DNA of 64,000 nucleotides from an uncultured Eubacteriales bacterium (GTDB lineage Bacteria > Bacillota > Clostridia > Saccharofermentanales > Fastidiosipilaceae). This document shows positions 1 to 9,309 of this stretch, piece by piece; within the stretch, counting starts at the first letter, position 1, and each line of letters begins with the position of its first letter. Under the pieces are notes generated by a model that saw only the letters and a program-made list of their open reading frames with translations, did not search any database and was not told the origin of the DNA. Position numbers and translations under genes: made by a program. Where the stretch lies: assembly GCA_902373515.1 (NCBI GenBank), contig CABKML010000006.1:1-64000 (forward strand), read 5' to 3'.

Positions 1-2
1 CA

Positions 3-1712
3 TTTAAGCAGGTATCTACGGTCCTTAAAATCGGCGATAAGATAAGCGAAAAATTACAAGCGCAAAAAAAGGAATTGAACTTTCAATGGCCTGAATTAAT
101 TAACTATTACGAGCAACAGAAAAATAAAGCTCTGATAGAACAGGAAATCGAGCAGCACTTATTATTCAATTTATTGCAAGTCAGCCGTTTGCTCAAAAAG
201 CAACTCTATGATTTGTTGTGTTTAATTGAAAATTTGCGTTTTCCTTGGGGCAGTTTGACAGGTATTCGCCCGACATATATCGCCGGCGAAATTTATCAAA
301 CAATTTATAATTGGCGTCATCTTTGGCAAGCGAAATTGCAGGGTAAAAAATCAGTTTCAGGTCTCTTTGCGGAAGAGAACGAGCGGACAAAGGAATATTA
401 TATGCAATTATCCACTCTGTGCAACAAGCCTGATTTCACAGAAAGCGATTTTAAGCAATTAAGCAGCTTACGTTTGCCGCTTAAGGCTTATAATGACAGC
501 AAACTATGGCAATTAACAGAAAAGTATTTGCAGGTAATTTATAATTTAAGCAGTGATAAAGCAGCTTTAGTTACTCTTACAGCTTGTAATGAAAATCGGC
601 TGTTGGAAAGCAGTTTGCAGAAAAGCTACGGTAGACATGAGGGCAAACAACTATCGGTTTATATCGGTATTCCTTTTTGCTTTACCCGCTGTGCTTATTG
701 CTCTTTTGCCCCCAGAGACGGCATAAAAGCCGAGACGAAATTGATTACGGACTATATCACTTCGCTGATAGAGGAAATCAGTAGACTTTGGCCGCTGATT
801 CACGGGAATATTCAAACTTTGTATATCGGTGGCGGAACACCTTCGGCCTTGGATGAAAACAATTTGAAGCGCTTGCTTGAATTCTTGCAAACTTTACCTA
901 ATTTTCAGAACATCGCCGAAAAAACTTTTGAAGCCGGCAGAGCGGATACGATAACGGCAGCTAAATTGAAAATCGTTAGACAGGCAGGGTTTAATCATAT
1001 ATGTGTCAATCCGCAGACTTTCAATCCGGAAACCTTAAAACATTTGGGACGACCGGCTTATGCGGACGATATTTTGCAGGTAATGCAGCTGGTGAAAGCG
1101 GAAAAATTTCCCGTTTGTAATATGGATCTGATATTCGGCTTGCCGGGAGAAAAAGCACAGGATATGTTACATTCCTTGGATTGCGCTATGAAACTGAATC
1201 CGGAAAACATAACTATCCATACTTTAGCTTTTAAGCGTAAATCCTGGTTGGGGCAATTAAGACAGGCTGAAAAATCTGTTCCGGATAATATTCGTAACGA
1301 CTCGTTGCTGCGAACTTTTGCCGGTAATCTTAATCAGTTGGAGTTCGTACAAAGCGAATTACATAAAACACTGACTACGGCACAAAATACTTTAATTCGT
1401 GCCGGATATTTGCCCTATTATATGTATCGCCAAAAAGATGCAGTTTCAGCCTTGGAAAACACCGGTTTTGCCAAAATCCGTTCGGCCGCCGAGGCCGAAA
1501 GCCTCGTTATGGGTAATCTTTATAATGTTTTAATGATGCTCGATCAGACCTCCGTTTTAGGATTCGGCTGTTGTGCTATGAGCAAATTCGTCAGTAACGG
1601 TAAAGTTGAACGTTTCAGCAACGCGCGTTCTGTTGCCAGTTATTTAGCTAACAGCCGGGAACACAGCTGCGAAAAAGCCGTGTTGTTGCAAAAGTTTTTT
1701 CAGCATGATTAA
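3..1712 (+). CDS. hemZ: HemZ-like radical SAM coproporphyrinogen dehydrogenase, 5' partial
   Basis: Radical SAM enzyme related to oxygen-independent coproporphyrinogen III oxidase, probably the HemZ branch, which has a long N-terminal extension before the radical SAM core. The frame is open from base 3 with no stop, so the gene starts left of the window; the TTG at 75 is only the first start-like codon inside it. The [4Fe-4S] motif CFTRCAYC (C-x3-C-x2-C) sits near residue 200 counted from that TTG, followed by YIGGGTPSAL (SAM-binding glycines) and by GLPGEK. Whether this protein acts on porphyrins or is one of the family's heme chaperones cannot be read from sequence. The stop lies 3 bp from the end of the convergent phosphoglucomutase gene, so the two genes share almost no spacer. 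Confidence 0.82.
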   Translation, partial: FKQVSTVLKIGDKISEKLQAQKKELNFQWPELINYYEQQKNKALIEQEIEQHLLFNLLQVSRLLKKQLYDLLCLIENLRFPWGSLTGIRPTYIAGEIYQTIYNWRHLWQAKLQGKKSVSGLFAEENERTKEYYMQLSTLCNKPDFTESDFKQLSSLRLPLKAYNDSKLWQLTEKYLQVIYNLSSDKAALVTLTACNENRLLESSLQKSYGRHEGKQLSVYIGIPFCFTRCAYCSFAPRDGIKAETKLITDYITSLIEEISRLWPLIHGNIQTLYIGGGTPSALDENNLKRLLEFLQTLPNFQNIAEKTFEAGRADTITAAKLKIVRQAGFNHICVNPQTFNPETLKHLGRPAYADDILQVMQLVKAEKFPVCNMDLIFGLPGEKAQDMLHSLDCAMKLNPENITIHTLAFKRKSWLGQLRQAEKSVPDNIRNDSLLRTFAGNLNQLEFVQSELHKTLTTAQNTLIRAGYLPYYMYRQKDAVSALENTGFAKIRSAAEAESLVMGNLYNVLMMLDQTSVLGFGCCAMSKFVSNGKVERFSNARSVASYLANSREHSCEKAVLLQKFFQHD

Positions 1713-1715
1713 TAA

Positions 1716-3365
1716 TTATTTTTGTTGCTTCAACAAGTTACGAATTTCATTACCGGCTTTTTGCAATAATTCAACTGCTGTTTCGCGAGTAGAGGCACAG
1801 GCGTCCAGATAAAATTTGAGTTTCGGCTCGGTACCGGAAGGCCGTACGGACAAGGTTAAATTGTTGTCATAGAAAAATTTTACAAGATTCTGTTTCGGTA
1901 ACTTAAGCACATCTTTTTGCTGCACACTTGTACCGTCCTGAGCAAAAATTTTAATGCTGCCGTCAAGGTAATCGGATATTTGCAATAATTTGCCTCCGGC
2001 TAACAGCAAAGGTGAGTTAGTGCGGAATTCATTAACTGTTTTCTGTATTTGTTCATTGCCGTCCGAAGCAGTGTTTACTATATTGAAGGGTGCAGAAACA
2101 TAATAACCGTAGCGCTTTTGCAGATCGTTGAAATATTGCCATAAAGTGCAGCCGTTTGTCGAAACATAAGCTGCCGCCATAGCTAATAAATAACATGAAG
2201 CCAATCCGTCTTTATCCCGTACGAAATCAGGGTATGAATAGCCGACACTTTCTTCGTAACCGAAGAAATAGCGTTTGCCTTGGGCACGGAGCTTAGGTAT
2301 AGTACCGCAAATGTTTTTAAATCCGGTCAAAGATTCGCAGACACTTAGGCCGTTAGCTTTAGCAATAGCGGCGCCGAAATCATCGGTAACTACACTTTTT
2401 ACGAGATAATCGTCAGAATTTAAGCGGCGTTGACAGCTGCGGGCATTATCAATTAAAATTGCCGACAATAAAGCACCTGTTTCGTTGCCGCTCAGTTGGT
2501 GCCATTCACCGGTAGTATCAGGCAGAGCAAGAGCACAGCGATCGGCATCGGGGTCTGTAACTAAAACAATGTCGGCATTTACTGCTTCAGCTTGTTTAAT
2601 TGCCGGCAGCAGTACTTCCGGATATTCGGGATTAGGCTTGGGAGCAGTCGGGAAATCAGGATCAGGTTCAGCCTGTTCTTTCACAATTATGATATCGGCG
2701 AAAGAACTATGTTGCAGCAGAGGCAGAAAATATGCGGCACCGGTTCCGTGGACCGGTGTATAGACAATTTTCAGATTGTGTTGCGCTGCCGCCATTTTAC
2801 ACGTTTCTTCTTCGTTCATCTTTCGTTGCCAAAGACTTTGAATATCGTGAATGTAAGAAGGTACAATAGTAGGCGTTATTGTTTCCGGTGCAGGTAATTC
2901 TGCCGATAAATTAGGCAAACAGGCGGAATTAATGAAATAAGCGGTATTATATTTTTCTTCCTCCATATTAGAAGCAATTTGCGCAGCTGTTGCTTCATTG
3001 ATTTGTATACCGTCGGAGCCGTAGACTTTGTATCCGTTGTATTCTTTAGGATTATGTGATGCTGTCAGCACTATTCCCAAATCAGCGTGCAGAGGACGAA
3101 TACTGTATGCCAGAATCGGAGTAGGCGCATAGGACGGGAAAATCAGAGCCTGATGACCTTCTTTTTGTAAAATTCCGGCTGCCAGATAAGCATATTCACG
3201 TGAGTGATGGCGGGTATCATAAGCAAAAATAATTTTTCCTTTGCCGCATGTTTGTTTCAAATAGCGGGAAATTCCCAATGTTGCCAAAGCTACCGTATAG
3301 TCATTCAGACCGTCTTCGCCCGGCTGCATAAGTCCGCGTAAACCTGCTGTACCGAATTTAATCAT
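1716..3365 (-). CDS. Phosphoglucomutase/phosphomannomutase family protein
   Basis: Alpha-D-phosphohexomutase of about 549 residues, interconverting hexose 1- and 6-phosphates in the cytoplasm. All four family signatures are visible: the phosphoserine loop TASHNPKEYNGYK, the metal loop VTDPDADRCAL, the sugar-binding stretch FGYEESVGYSY and the C-terminal phosphate-binding loop RPSGTEPKLKFYLD. The start was placed at the ATG at 3365 (MIKFGTAGLRG) because AGAGGTG lies just upstream; an in-frame ATG 18 codons earlier would place residues with no family match before it. Length and motifs fit the PgcA-type phosphoglucomutase of Bacillota. Substrate preference (glucose versus mannose) is not decided by the sequence. 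Its own promoter is visible upstream. Confidence 0.93.
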   Translation of the reverse strand: MIKFGTAGLRGLMQPGEDGLNDYTVALATLGISRYLKQTCGKGKIIFAYDTRHHSREYAYLAAGILQKEGHQALIFPSYAPTPILAYSIRPLHADLGIVLTASHNPKEYNGYKVYGSDGIQINEATAAQIASNMEEEKYNTAYFINSACLPNLSAELPAPETITPTIVPSYIHDIQSLWQRKMNEEETCKMAAAQHNLKIVYTPVHGTGAAYFLPLLQHSSFADIIIVKEQAEPDPDFPTAPKPNPEYPEVLLPAIKQAEAVNADIVLVTDPDADRCALALPDTTGEWHQLSGNETGALLSAILIDNARSCQRRLNSDDYLVKSVVTDDFGAAIAKANGLSVCESLTGFKNICGTIPKLRAQGKRYFFGYEESVGYSYPDFVRDKDGLASCYLLAMAAAYVSTNGCTLWQYFNDLQKRYGYYVSAPFNIVNTASDGNEQIQKTVNEFRTNSPLLLAGGKLLQISDYLDGSIKIFAQDGTSVQQKDVLKLPKQNLVKFFYDNNLTLSVRPSGTEPKLKFYLDACASTRETAVELLQKAGNEIRNLLKQQK

Positions 3366-3439
3366 AAAAACACCTCTTTCGCTTCTGCTTATAGTTGCCC
3401 CGGCTTTTAAATTAAGCACTTAGCTGTTGTATATTCAAT

Positions 3440-3470
3440 ATTATATAATTATTTGCTTTTCTACGGTCAA
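3440..3470 (-). promoter_or_regulatory. Sigma-70-type promoter for the phosphoglucomutase gene
   Basis: On the minus strand TTGACC (3470-3465) is followed after 17 nt by TATATA (3447-3442), or after 19 nt by TATAAT (3445-3440). It lies about 75 bp upstream of the ATG. Confidence 0.6.
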
Positions 3471-3578
3471 CCCGGCGGCAGCTTATGCATGATGATTTGC
3501 GTTGTGGCTTACTGTGTCGCAGAGATTGAAGACTTCTTTTATTTTCAAATTTCAACTTTAAGAAGTTGTTGCTGAAAA

Positions 3579-4118
3579 TTAAGAAACAGGAGGAAACAGC
3601 AAATCATAGGCTAATCTTTCGCTGCCGTCAGCTACTTTGATTATACCGCAGTACTGAAAATTCGAACGGCTAAGAGCAGCTTGCATCGGTAAATTGTCTT
3701 TATGGGTATCAATCCGCAGATACGCCTGTTCCATTATTTCATTACAACGTTTCCGGGAAAAAGCGACAATATCATTGAAAATTCCGGGAAAAATTCCGCC
3801 GGAAGCAACTCTGTGCAAGGTGGCATAAGGTAAAGAATAGTGCCATTTACCGTTAATTTCCCGGTAATTTACTTCTTCTCCGAACTGCAAAACGAAGGCC
3901 CCGGCCAAGACGGATCTATTTAACGGCGAAAAGATCAGGTAGAGCTGCCGGTGAGCTATATCTTGTAAGATTATTTCTTCCGAGGGATAGCCTTGCCATT
4001 GCGTCGGATTATTGTGTTGGCGCATGAATATTCGAGCCTGTTCATATAGTTGTGAAATTTGCGCTGAATCGTTATTTTGCGCCGGACGAAATTCCAAATT
4101 GTGACAATTTTGCTTCAT
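3579..4118 (-). CDS. GNAT family N-acetyltransferase
   Basis: Putative acetyl-CoA-dependent N-acetyltransferase of about 179 residues; substrate unknown. It has the GNAT pattern: an N-terminal R-P-A-x-x-x-D entry (FRPAQNNDSAQI), a central beta-hairpin, and the C-terminal RIDTHKDNLPMQAAL followed by SNFQYCGII, typical of the acetyl-CoA binding and final helix-strand region. The ATG at 4118 (MKQNCHNLEFR) is preferred, with GAAAGGGAA upstream. A longer frame starts at 4178, but the added 20 residues come from a low-complexity repeat stretch and match nothing. Monocistronic and divergent from ribokinase. Confidence 0.72.
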   Translation of the reverse strand: MKQNCHNLEFRPAQNNDSAQISQLYEQARIFMRQHNNPTQWQGYPSEEIILQDIAHRQLYLIFSPLNRSVLAGAFVLQFGEEVNYREINGKWHYSLPYATLHRVASGGIFPGIFNDIVAFSRKRCNEIMEQAYLRIDTHKDNLPMQAALSRSNFQYCGIIKVADGSERLAYDLLFPPVS

Positions 4119-4433
4119 ATTAATTATTTTCCCTTTCGTCGTTCCTTGGACCAATTTTCGGAGCAATTTCTCGGCCAATTTTCAGGCCAATTTCCGGGCC
4201 GCTTTCTCCGCAGATTTTCTGCCTGCTAATCCAAGCAGATTTTCCGCCGGCTCAGCTGCTGCGTTTAACTTGCTGCGTTCCGTCGGACTGCCTTTCGTAG
4301 ACTTACCGACAAACTTTCCGGCTGATTACTTATGTTTATAAGGATTAGAGCTTGCCTCTTATATTGCCTGAATATTATACTATTTGTAGTGATGAAACAC
4401 TATAACGCCTGTAAGATTGGCAGGAGGTCGGAC
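4119..4433. other. Intergenic region with degenerate CCAATTTTC repeats and ribokinase promoter
   Basis: This 315-bp gap between divergent genes holds four to five imperfect copies of a 12-14 bp unit (CCAATTTTCGG-like) around 4150-4210, then a pyrimidine-rich stretch. A promoter for ribokinase is visible: TTGCCT at 4352-4357, 18-nt spacer, TATACT at 4376-4381. I see no gene here. Confidence 0.5.
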
Positions 4434-5339
4434 GTGCGGAAAATATTGAATATCGGCTCTCTGAATTTGGACCGTACATTATATGTTGATAAATTTGTTC
4501 AAGCGGGTGAAACTGTCAGAGCCAATGAATTAAGAACAAGTGCCGGCGGTAAAGGATTGAATCAGTCAATTGCGCTTGCTCGAGCAGGAGCGACAGTAAT
4601 ACATACCGGCGCCATAGGTTGTGACGGTGAATTCTTACGTGCTGCCTTAGAGAATGAAGGTGTTGACGTTACTGATATTAAGAAAGTTGACGGAGCTAAC
4701 GGTCAGGCTTTAATTCAAGTTGACGAGCAGGGACAAAATTGCATTATCGTTTATCCCGGCAGTAATAACAGCATCACACCGGAGCAGATAGACAACAGCT
4801 TGAAACGTTTACAGGCGGGCGATATGGTTCTGTTGCAAAACGAGACGTCCAATTTGTCTTATGCTCTTTCTGCAGCTCGGGCGGCCGGACTTTATATTGT
4901 TCTCAATCCTTCGCCGTTGACCGATTCTTTGAAAAAAATGAATTTAGGGGCTGTTAATTGCTTGATTTTGAACGAAACGGAAGCAAAAGGTTTGACCGGT
5001 TGTGATGATAATTCGCCTCGACAGTTAATCAGTGCACTGAGGAAAAAATATTCCGACACGGATTGTTTGCTTACTTTAGGAGCGGAAGGAGCAATCTATA
5101 TATCTCCGGAAAAAATTTACAGCTGTCCGGCGTATAAGGTTAAAGCGGTGGATACAACGGCTGCCGGGGATACATTTACAGGCTATTTTTTAGCGGCATT
5201 ACTTAAAGGTGAAGATATTGCTGCGGCCATGGAACAGGCAAGTGCGGCAGCAGCTTTAGCGGTAACGCATATAGGAGCTGCCGGCTCGATTCCAAATTTT
5301 GCTGAAGTAGAAAAATTTGTGCAATCACAGAACAATTAA
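4434..5339 (+). CDS. rbsK: Ribokinase (PfkB family)
   Basis: Phosphorylates D-ribose to ribose 5-phosphate with ATP. PfkB signatures are clear: N-terminal sugar-binding NIGSLNLDRTLYVD and SAGGKGLNQSIALARAG, and the C-terminal ATP and catalytic-Asp stretch VDTTAAGDTFTGYFLAALL. The start is taken as GTG at 4434 because AGGAGG lies 7 nt upstream and the protein then begins directly with the first beta-strand; an in-frame ATG at 4332 would add 34 hydrophobic, non-family residues. Length (about 301 residues) is normal. It heads a nucleoside-salvage cluster. The two downstream nucleoside hydrolase genes would supply free ribose, which fits ribokinase. Confidence 0.93.
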   Translation: MRKILNIGSLNLDRTLYVDKFVQAGETVRANELRTSAGGKGLNQSIALARAGATVIHTGAIGCDGEFLRAALENEGVDVTDIKKVDGANGQALIQVDEQGQNCIIVYPGSNNSITPEQIDNSLKRLQAGDMVLLQNETSNLSYALSAARAAGLYIVLNPSPLTDSLKKMNLGAVNCLILNETEAKGLTGCDDNSPRQLISALRKKYSDTDCLLTLGAEGAIYISPEKIYSCPAYKVKAVDTTAAGDTFTGYFLAALLKGEDIAAAMEQASAAAALAVTHIGAAGSIPNFAEVEKFVQSQNN

Positions 5340-5431
5340 GTGCGGATCTCTGAAGTATAATTATTAGGAAAGCGGTTCAGATTGATACTGAATCCGAAGT
5401 AATATAGAAACAAGCAGAAGGAAACGGGAGC

Positions 5432-6427
5432 ATGGCGCAGAAAACGATTGAAGTTATTTTAGACGGTGATCTCAGGTATGATACATCTGTCGCCTGGGGT
5501 TTGGCACAATTGTCGTCCGAGCTTGAAATTCGAGCGATAACGACGGTAGCAGGAGCTTACAGCTCGGCGCAGGTAACGGAATATGCCGAGAAATTAGCGA
5601 AAATATATCATATTACAGCGCCGCTGGCTCAAGGCGGCAGTCAGCCTTTGTTAGCTAAATTAATTGTTGATAAAGATGCCGAAAATACGGGATTGGAATC
5701 TCTGGCAGCAGCGTCTAAGGTCAGGGCCGATGCAGCTTCGATGAGCAGTTTCAGCAACGATGAGCAACAATCGCCAAATTTATCGCCGCTTTCGGCAGTT
5801 ACTTTGATGGCTGAAACTTTGAAGAAGGCAAAAAAGCCGATGACAGTTATAGCAACCGGCCCGTTGACTAATATTGCCACATTATTGTTAATCTATCCGG
5901 AATTAAAAAGTCAGATAGAACAATTTGTGATACTGGGCGGGGCATTGAAAAGAAACAATGCGACAGCGGCGGCGGAATATAATTTTTACGAAGATTATGA
6001 AGCGGCAGCATTGGTGTTTTCTGCCCAAATACCGATAATTTGGCTGCCGATTGATATTAAAGATCAATCGACACTGACAGCAGAAGAACTTAAAAGTTTC
6101 CAACAATTAAAAAGCCCGCTGCAGCCGATATTTGATTTTTATGCGGATAAGTTAGCTTTACCGGCAAGCTGCGCACTTTCAGTATTATTGCGACCGGAAA
6201 TATTTCAAGCTCGTTTGGCGGAAGTTGAAATAGAAACGGCGGCCAAGTATTGTTTAGGTAATTCTATCGCCTGTTTCGGCGCGGAAGATGAGGAATGTAC
6301 TTTAGCTGAGCTGTCATTGGATAAACTTAAAATTGCCCGTAAAGAAAATGAGGTTAGAACCGTTTTGGCAGTCGAACGGACAGAACTTGTCGCTTTGCTG
6401 CGACATATATGTGAGGCGAACATCTGA
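5432..6427 (+). CDS. Nucleoside hydrolase-like protein, catalytic residues missing
   Basis: Belongs to the inosine/uridine-preferring nucleoside hydrolase fold (331 residues), shown by ATGPLTNIATLLL, VILGGAL and AEYNFYEDYEAA. Key active-site positions are not standard. The family's N-terminal D-x-D-P-G-x-D-D calcium/ribose motif reads DGDLRYDT here (residues 11-18), so the last Asp, a calcium ligand, is Thr. The C-terminal His-Asp pair (HDP/HDV in the family) is absent from the aligned stretch LPASCALSVLL. From family knowledge this should abolish normal hydrolysis, so I infer a pseudoenzyme, a regulatory partner or a new activity. AAGGAAACGGGAG precedes the ATG. The intact paralogue follows 18 bp downstream, probably co-transcribed. 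Confidence 0.8.
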   Translation: MAQKTIEVILDGDLRYDTSVAWGLAQLSSELEIRAITTVAGAYSSAQVTEYAEKLAKIYHITAPLAQGGSQPLLAKLIVDKDAENTGLESLAAASKVRADAASMSSFSNDEQQSPNLSPLSAVTLMAETLKKAKKPMTVIATGPLTNIATLLLIYPELKSQIEQFVILGGALKRNNATAAAEYNFYEDYEAAALVFSAQIPIIWLPIDIKDQSTLTAEELKSFQQLKSPLQPIFDFYADKLALPASCALSVLLRPEIFQARLAEVEIETAAKYCLGNSIACFGAEDEECTLAELSLDKLKIARKENEVRTVLAVERTELVALLRHICEANI

Positions 6428-6445
6428 TTATACGAGGTAGATTAA

Positions 6446-7384
6446 ATGTTGGAGAATAAAGCGATTTGGATTGATACGGATACCGGTGTTGATGATGCTG
6501 TAGCTTTGTTGACAGCTTGTCGCATTGAGACGATTAATATAGTGGGAGTATCGGCCGTGCACGGCAACACGACATTAACCAATACTTTGAGAAATGCTCG
6601 TGATGTTTTGGCTTTGGCGGATAGAGAAGATATACCGGTTTATCGGGGAGCTTCCGGTCCTTTGATGTATGCTTGTAAAACGGCTGAGTATGTACATGGA
6701 GATAACGGCCTGGGCGGAGTTAACTTGCCGCCAAGTTCAGCGCCTTATATGGAAGAAAGTGTTTCTCAGGCTCTGAGAAGAGCAGTCAGTAAATATGGGA
6801 GGCAATTAGTTGTAGTGGCCTTAGGTCCGTTGACGAACATTGCGCGTCTGATTTTGGAGTTCCCTGAAGTCAGAAGCCTGTTTGCCGGTATCTATTTGAT
6901 GGGAGGTGCTGTTTACGGCGGTAATGTGACACCTTGTGCCGAGTTTAATATTTATTCCGATCCGCAGGCAGCCGAGATTGTTTTTCAATCCGGTATTCCT
7001 TTGACCATGTTCGGTTTGGATGTCACCATGCAAACTTATATGACTTGTGAGGAATTTCAGCAATTGACTGCTTCAGATACGGCGATCAGTAATTTTTTGC
7101 GCGAATCGACAGCGCTTGCCCGTAAGTATTATGAACCGGATTTTGCCGGCGGCATGGTCCTGCATGATGTTTGTCCGATTATGGCCTTAGCTTACCAGGA
7201 TTTGTTCACAACAAAATTGGCCGGTGTTTTTGTGGAGACACAAGGGCAATTAACTATGGGGAAAACGGTTTGTGATCTTTATAGCGATTATCATTTCGCC
7301 GATCGACATGTAATGGTAGCGACTGATGTGCTGAGAGCTGATTTTGTTCGGACGTTGAGCGAGCTTTTGCAAAGTTATGTATAG
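6446..7384 (+). CDS. Nucleoside hydrolase (IunH family)
   Basis: Hydrolyses the N-glycosidic bond of ribonucleosides to base plus ribose. All motifs are intact: DTDTGVDDAVALL at residues 10-22 (calcium and ribose binding), ALGPLTNIARL, YLMGGAVYGGNVTPCAEFN, and LHDVCPIMAL with the His-Asp pair near the C-terminus. Length (312) is normal. GAGGTAG lies upstream of the ATG. It sits between a degenerate paralogue and GMP reductase, downstream of ribokinase, which suggests purine nucleoside salvage. Exact base specificity is not readable. Confidence 0.93.
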   Translation: MLENKAIWIDTDTGVDDAVALLTACRIETINIVGVSAVHGNTTLTNTLRNARDVLALADREDIPVYRGASGPLMYACKTAEYVHGDNGLGGVNLPPSSAPYMEESVSQALRRAVSKYGRQLVVVALGPLTNIARLILEFPEVRSLFAGIYLMGGAVYGGNVTPCAEFNIYSDPQAAEIVFQSGIPLTMFGLDVTMQTYMTCEEFQQLTASDTAISNFLRESTALARKYYEPDFAGGMVLHDVCPIMALAYQDLFTTKLAGVFVETQGQLTMGKTVCDLYSDYHFADRHVMVATDVLRADFVRTLSELLQSYV

Positions 7385-7450
7385 GTAAATTTGTAAGAAA
7401 ATCGTGTATAATAACTAAGGTTTATTCTTACTATTTCAGGAGGTAGAGAG

Positions 7451-8437
7451 ATGATTAACAGCTTTAATATTTTCGATTATGAAGATATTCAGTTGATTCC
7501 TGCAAAATGTGTAGTCAAGAGTCGCAAGGAGTGCGATACTTCGGTAAAACTGGGCAATTTTACTTTTAAGATGCCTGTAGTACCTTCCAACATGCAAACG
7601 GTAATTGATGAGAAATTGGCGATATTGTTGGCTGAGAACAATTATTTCTATATTATGCATCGCTTTGCCCCGGAAACTCGCGCCGCTTTCGTAAAAGATA
7701 TGCAACAGCGCGGTTTGTATGCTTCCATCAGCATCGGCGTGAAAAGAGCGGAATATGATTTTCTGGCTGAACTTCTGGCAGCTAATTTGCAGCCGGAATT
7801 TATTACAATTGATATTGCGCATGGACATTCCGATTCTGTTATTAACATGATTAAGTATTTGAAACAGAATTTCCCGGAAACTTTCGTGATTGCCGGAAAT
7901 GTGGCGACACCGGAGGCTGTAAGAGATTTGGAAAATGCCGGAGCGGATGCGACAAAAGTCGGTATAGGACCGGGAAAAGTCTGTATAACTAAGTTAAAGA
8001 CCGGTTTCGGTACAGGCGGCTGGCAGTTATCGGCTTTGAATTGGTGCAGAAAAGCGGCTAATAAACCGATTATTGCAGACGGAGGTATCAGACAGCACGG
8101 CGATATAGCCAAGTCTATTCGTTTCGGGGCAACAATGGTTATGATCGGCTCACTTTTCTCAGGTCATCAGGAAAGCCCGGGAGAAATAATTGAGCGTGAC
8201 GGTAAATTGTATAAACCTTATTATGGTTCGGCTTCGGAATTTCAAAAAGGTGTACATGAGAATGTTGAAGGTAAGCGCATTTACTTGCCTTTGAAGGGCA
8301 GTATTATGGATACGTTGGCGGAAATGCAGCAGGATTTACAATCGTCCATATCATATGCCGGTGGCCGTACGGTCAACGCTTTGAAACTGGTTGATTATGC
8401 GATTGTCAAGAATTCCATATTTAACGGCGATTATTAA
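7451..8437 (+). CDS. guaC: GMP reductase
   Basis: NADPH-dependent deamination of GMP to IMP, linking guanine to adenine nucleotide pools. The 328-residue protein belongs to the IMPDH/GMPR barrel family without CBS domains. The catalytic loop [20 protein letters not shown] contains the active Cys, and [19 protein letters not shown] and [15 protein letters not shown] are the phosphate-binding loops. The N-terminal [15 protein letters not shown] matches the GuaC class typical of Bacillota. AGGAGG precedes the ATG. It is the last gene of the salvage cluster and ends before a clear terminator. Confidence 0.95.
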   Translation: MINSFNIFDYEDIQLIPAKCVVKSRKECDTSVKLGNFTFKMPVVPSNMQTVIDEKLAILLAENNYFYIMHRFAPETRAAFVKDMQQRGLYASISIGVKRAEYDFLAELLAANLQPEFITIDIAHGHSDSVINMIKYLKQNFPETFVIAGNVATPEAVRDLENAGADATKVGIGPGKVCITKLKTGFGTGGWQLSALNWCRKAANKPIIADGGIRQHGDIAKSIRFGATMVMIGSLFSGHQESPGEIIERDGKLYKPYYGSASEFQKGVHENVEGKRIYLPLKGSIMDTLAEMQQDLQSSISYAGGRTVNALKLVDYAIVKNSIFNGDY

Positions 8438-8518
8438 TACGCAGATTTTCTCAGCCTTCAATCTTTCTGATTGTAGGATTATCAGTTTTAAGAGAAAACT
8501 CAATTGAGCTGCAGGTAG

Positions 8519-8547
8519 AAGCGGAATAAGTGCATTATTCCGCTTTT
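8519..8547 (+). terminator. Intrinsic terminator after guaC
   Basis: Nine-bp perfect stem GCGGAATAA / TTATTCCGC (8521-8529 with 8535-8543), 5-nt loop, followed by TTTT. Confidence 0.8.
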
Positions 8548-8648
8548 ATGTTGTCTCAGGTCACGGAATTTTTGCAAAAATGTGCTTAAAATCAAAATAT
8601 AAATTACAACATTGCATCTTTCACAGGAAAGAGCGATAGGAGGTATTT

Positions 8649-9278
8649 ATGGAAAATTTGCAAAGCCGCAATCATGCCCGTGTTAAAAATTTGGCATTGA
8701 CGGCTATTTTCATCAGCTTGGAGCTGCTTTTGTTTTTAACCCCGTTGGGTTTTGTCCCCGTCGGTCCTGTTAATGCCACAACCTTACACTTGCCTGTAAT
8801 TATGGCGGCAATTATGTTGGGAAGTAAGGCCGGCTTAAGCGTCGGATTTACCTTCGGACTTTTAAGTTTATTGAAAAATACTTTTAATCCGACTATTACC
8901 AGCTTTGTCTTTTCACCTTTTTACAGTTTAGGCGACATTCACGGTAACCTTGCAAGTTTGTGGACAGCTATGGGTCCGCGCCTGATTTTGGGATTAGGTA
9001 CGGCACTTTTTTTTCGTCTGTTGTATAAGTTGTTCCGGAATCGTCTTTTGGCAGCCGGAATAGCAGCCGGTTGCATGACTTTTATTCATACAATTTTAGT
9101 CATGAGCAGTATTTATTTCTTTTTCGCTCAGCCGTATGCCCAAGTGCGTAATTCAGCTCCGATGACGCTTTTTACAGTTATCGGCACAGTTATTGCCGTC
9201 AACGGCTTGATGGAATTGTTGCTGGCAATATTTGTAGCTGCCGGCAGTGCGCATTTCAGCCGAAAAGGTTTAGAATAA
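8649..9278 (+). CDS. panT: ECF transporter S component, probably pantothenate (PanT-like)
   Basis: Integral membrane substrate-binding subunit of an energy-coupling-factor vitamin transporter (209 residues, about six hydrophobic segments). It would need the shared EcfA/A'/T module, which is not in this window. The stretch FLTPLGFVPVGPVNATTLHLPVIMAAIMLG and the loop NPTITSFVFSPF resemble the PanT/HmpT-like S components of Clostridia. Pantothenate is inferred mainly from context: coaBC and coaX follow immediately in the same direction, and no pantothenate synthesis genes are seen. AGGAGG lies before the ATG at 8649. A related specificity cannot be excluded. Confidence 0.8.
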   Translation: MENLQSRNHARVKNLALTAIFISLELLLFLTPLGFVPVGPVNATTLHLPVIMAAIMLGSKAGLSVGFTFGLLSLLKNTFNPTITSFVFSPFYSLGDIHGNLASLWTAMGPRLILGLGTALFFRLLYKLFRNRLLAAGIAAGCMTFIHTILVMSSIYFFFAQPYAQVRNSAPMTLFTVIGTVIAVNGLMELLLAIFVAAGSAHFSRKGLE

Positions 9279-9309
9279 AAAACAAAGTGGTGACTTTAGA
9301 GGAGACGAG

